From an uncultured Bacillaceae bacterium (GTDB taxonomy: Bacteria; Bacillota; Bacilli; Bacillales; Caldibacillaceae), in contig CALKAK010000203.1 of assembly GCA_937983015.1 (NCBI GenBank), positions 1 through 6,347 on the forward strand: 6,347 nucleotides of DNA, written 5' to 3'. The notes below the pieces were generated by a model that was not told where the DNA came from, ran no database searches, and saw only the letters and a list, made by a program, of their open reading frames with translations. The position numbers and the translations under genes are program-made. Numbering within the stretch: the stretch's first letter is position 1; every line of letters begins with the position of its first letter. Below, piece by piece: positions 6,324-6,347 of the stretch.

Positions 6324-6347
6324 TTATGCGGCTTTGTAAGTTTCATC
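6324..6347 (-). CDS. C-terminal end of an unidentified protein (partial)
   Basis: Reading the minus strand from the right edge gives the codons DETYKAA and then TAA (6324-6326), followed after 10 bases by a strong terminator. A stop codon placed just before a terminator on the same strand is what supports a gene here. Seven residues are too few to name a family, and chance cannot be excluded. Confidence 0.45.
   Translation of the reverse strand, partial: DETYKAA

Noticed and set aside
1..6347. Insertion sequence, CRISPR array, tRNA or phage attachment site
   Set aside because: I saw no transposase, terminal inverted repeats with target duplications, regularly spaced repeats or tRNA-like cloverleaf. 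The gene breaks are point lesions, not insertions.

Overview
The window looks like chromosomal DNA of a Bacillales-type Firmicute. The base composition is moderate (low to mid 40s % GC by eye), Shine-Dalgarno sites are strong and purine-rich, TTG starts are frequent, genes are tightly packed, and intrinsic terminators have T tracts. The gene order histidine kinase, response regulator, ABC ATPase, ABC-2 permease, ABC-2 permease matches the lnrJKLMN (formerly yfiJKLMN) linearmycin-resistance locus of Bacillus subtilis. That assignment rests on architecture and protein motifs, not on a database search.

Layout, left to right. Positions 1-844 hold the 3' part of a LiaS/NarX-type sensor kinase whose start lies off the left edge. 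Positions 851-1483 hold a NarL/LuxR-type response regulator, followed by an intrinsic terminator (1482-1514). The 1515-1625 gap carries three consecutive palindromes and a promoter-like element ahead of the ABC genes: ATPase 1626-2558, permease 1 2572-3834 and permease 2 3831-4943. A bidirectional hairpin terminator (4949-4978) separates these from a convergent gene for a lipoprotein serpin (4999-6210, minus strand). Upstream of the serpin come a run of A-tracts near helical spacing, another perfect hairpin terminator (6282-6313), and the last codons of a further minus-strand gene cut by the right edge.

The most notable fact is that four of the five lnr-type genes are broken by small lesions while keeping recognisable sequence throughout. 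The kinase has an in-frame TGA at 653, the regulator a TGA at 1034, and the ATPase a TAA at 2133. Permease 1 has two opposite single-base frameshifts, in an A run at 3029-3034 and a T run at 3372-3376, plus a TGA at 3520. Permease 2 and the serpin are intact. This is either very recent decay of the whole signalling and efflux module, or poor sequence quality confined to the first 3.8 kb. Resequencing would decide.

In the ancestral state the kinase would sense an envelope-active compound and phosphorylate the regulator. The regulator would activate the ABC operon, probably through the palindromes at 1521-1560, and the ATPase with two permeases would remove the compound from the membrane. As read here that circuit cannot work. 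The serpin is a separate unit: a predicted surface-anchored inhibitor of serine proteases with an inhibitory-type hinge. I see no convincingly novel multi-gene system. The best leads are the decayed module, the operator cluster and the lipoprotein serpin.
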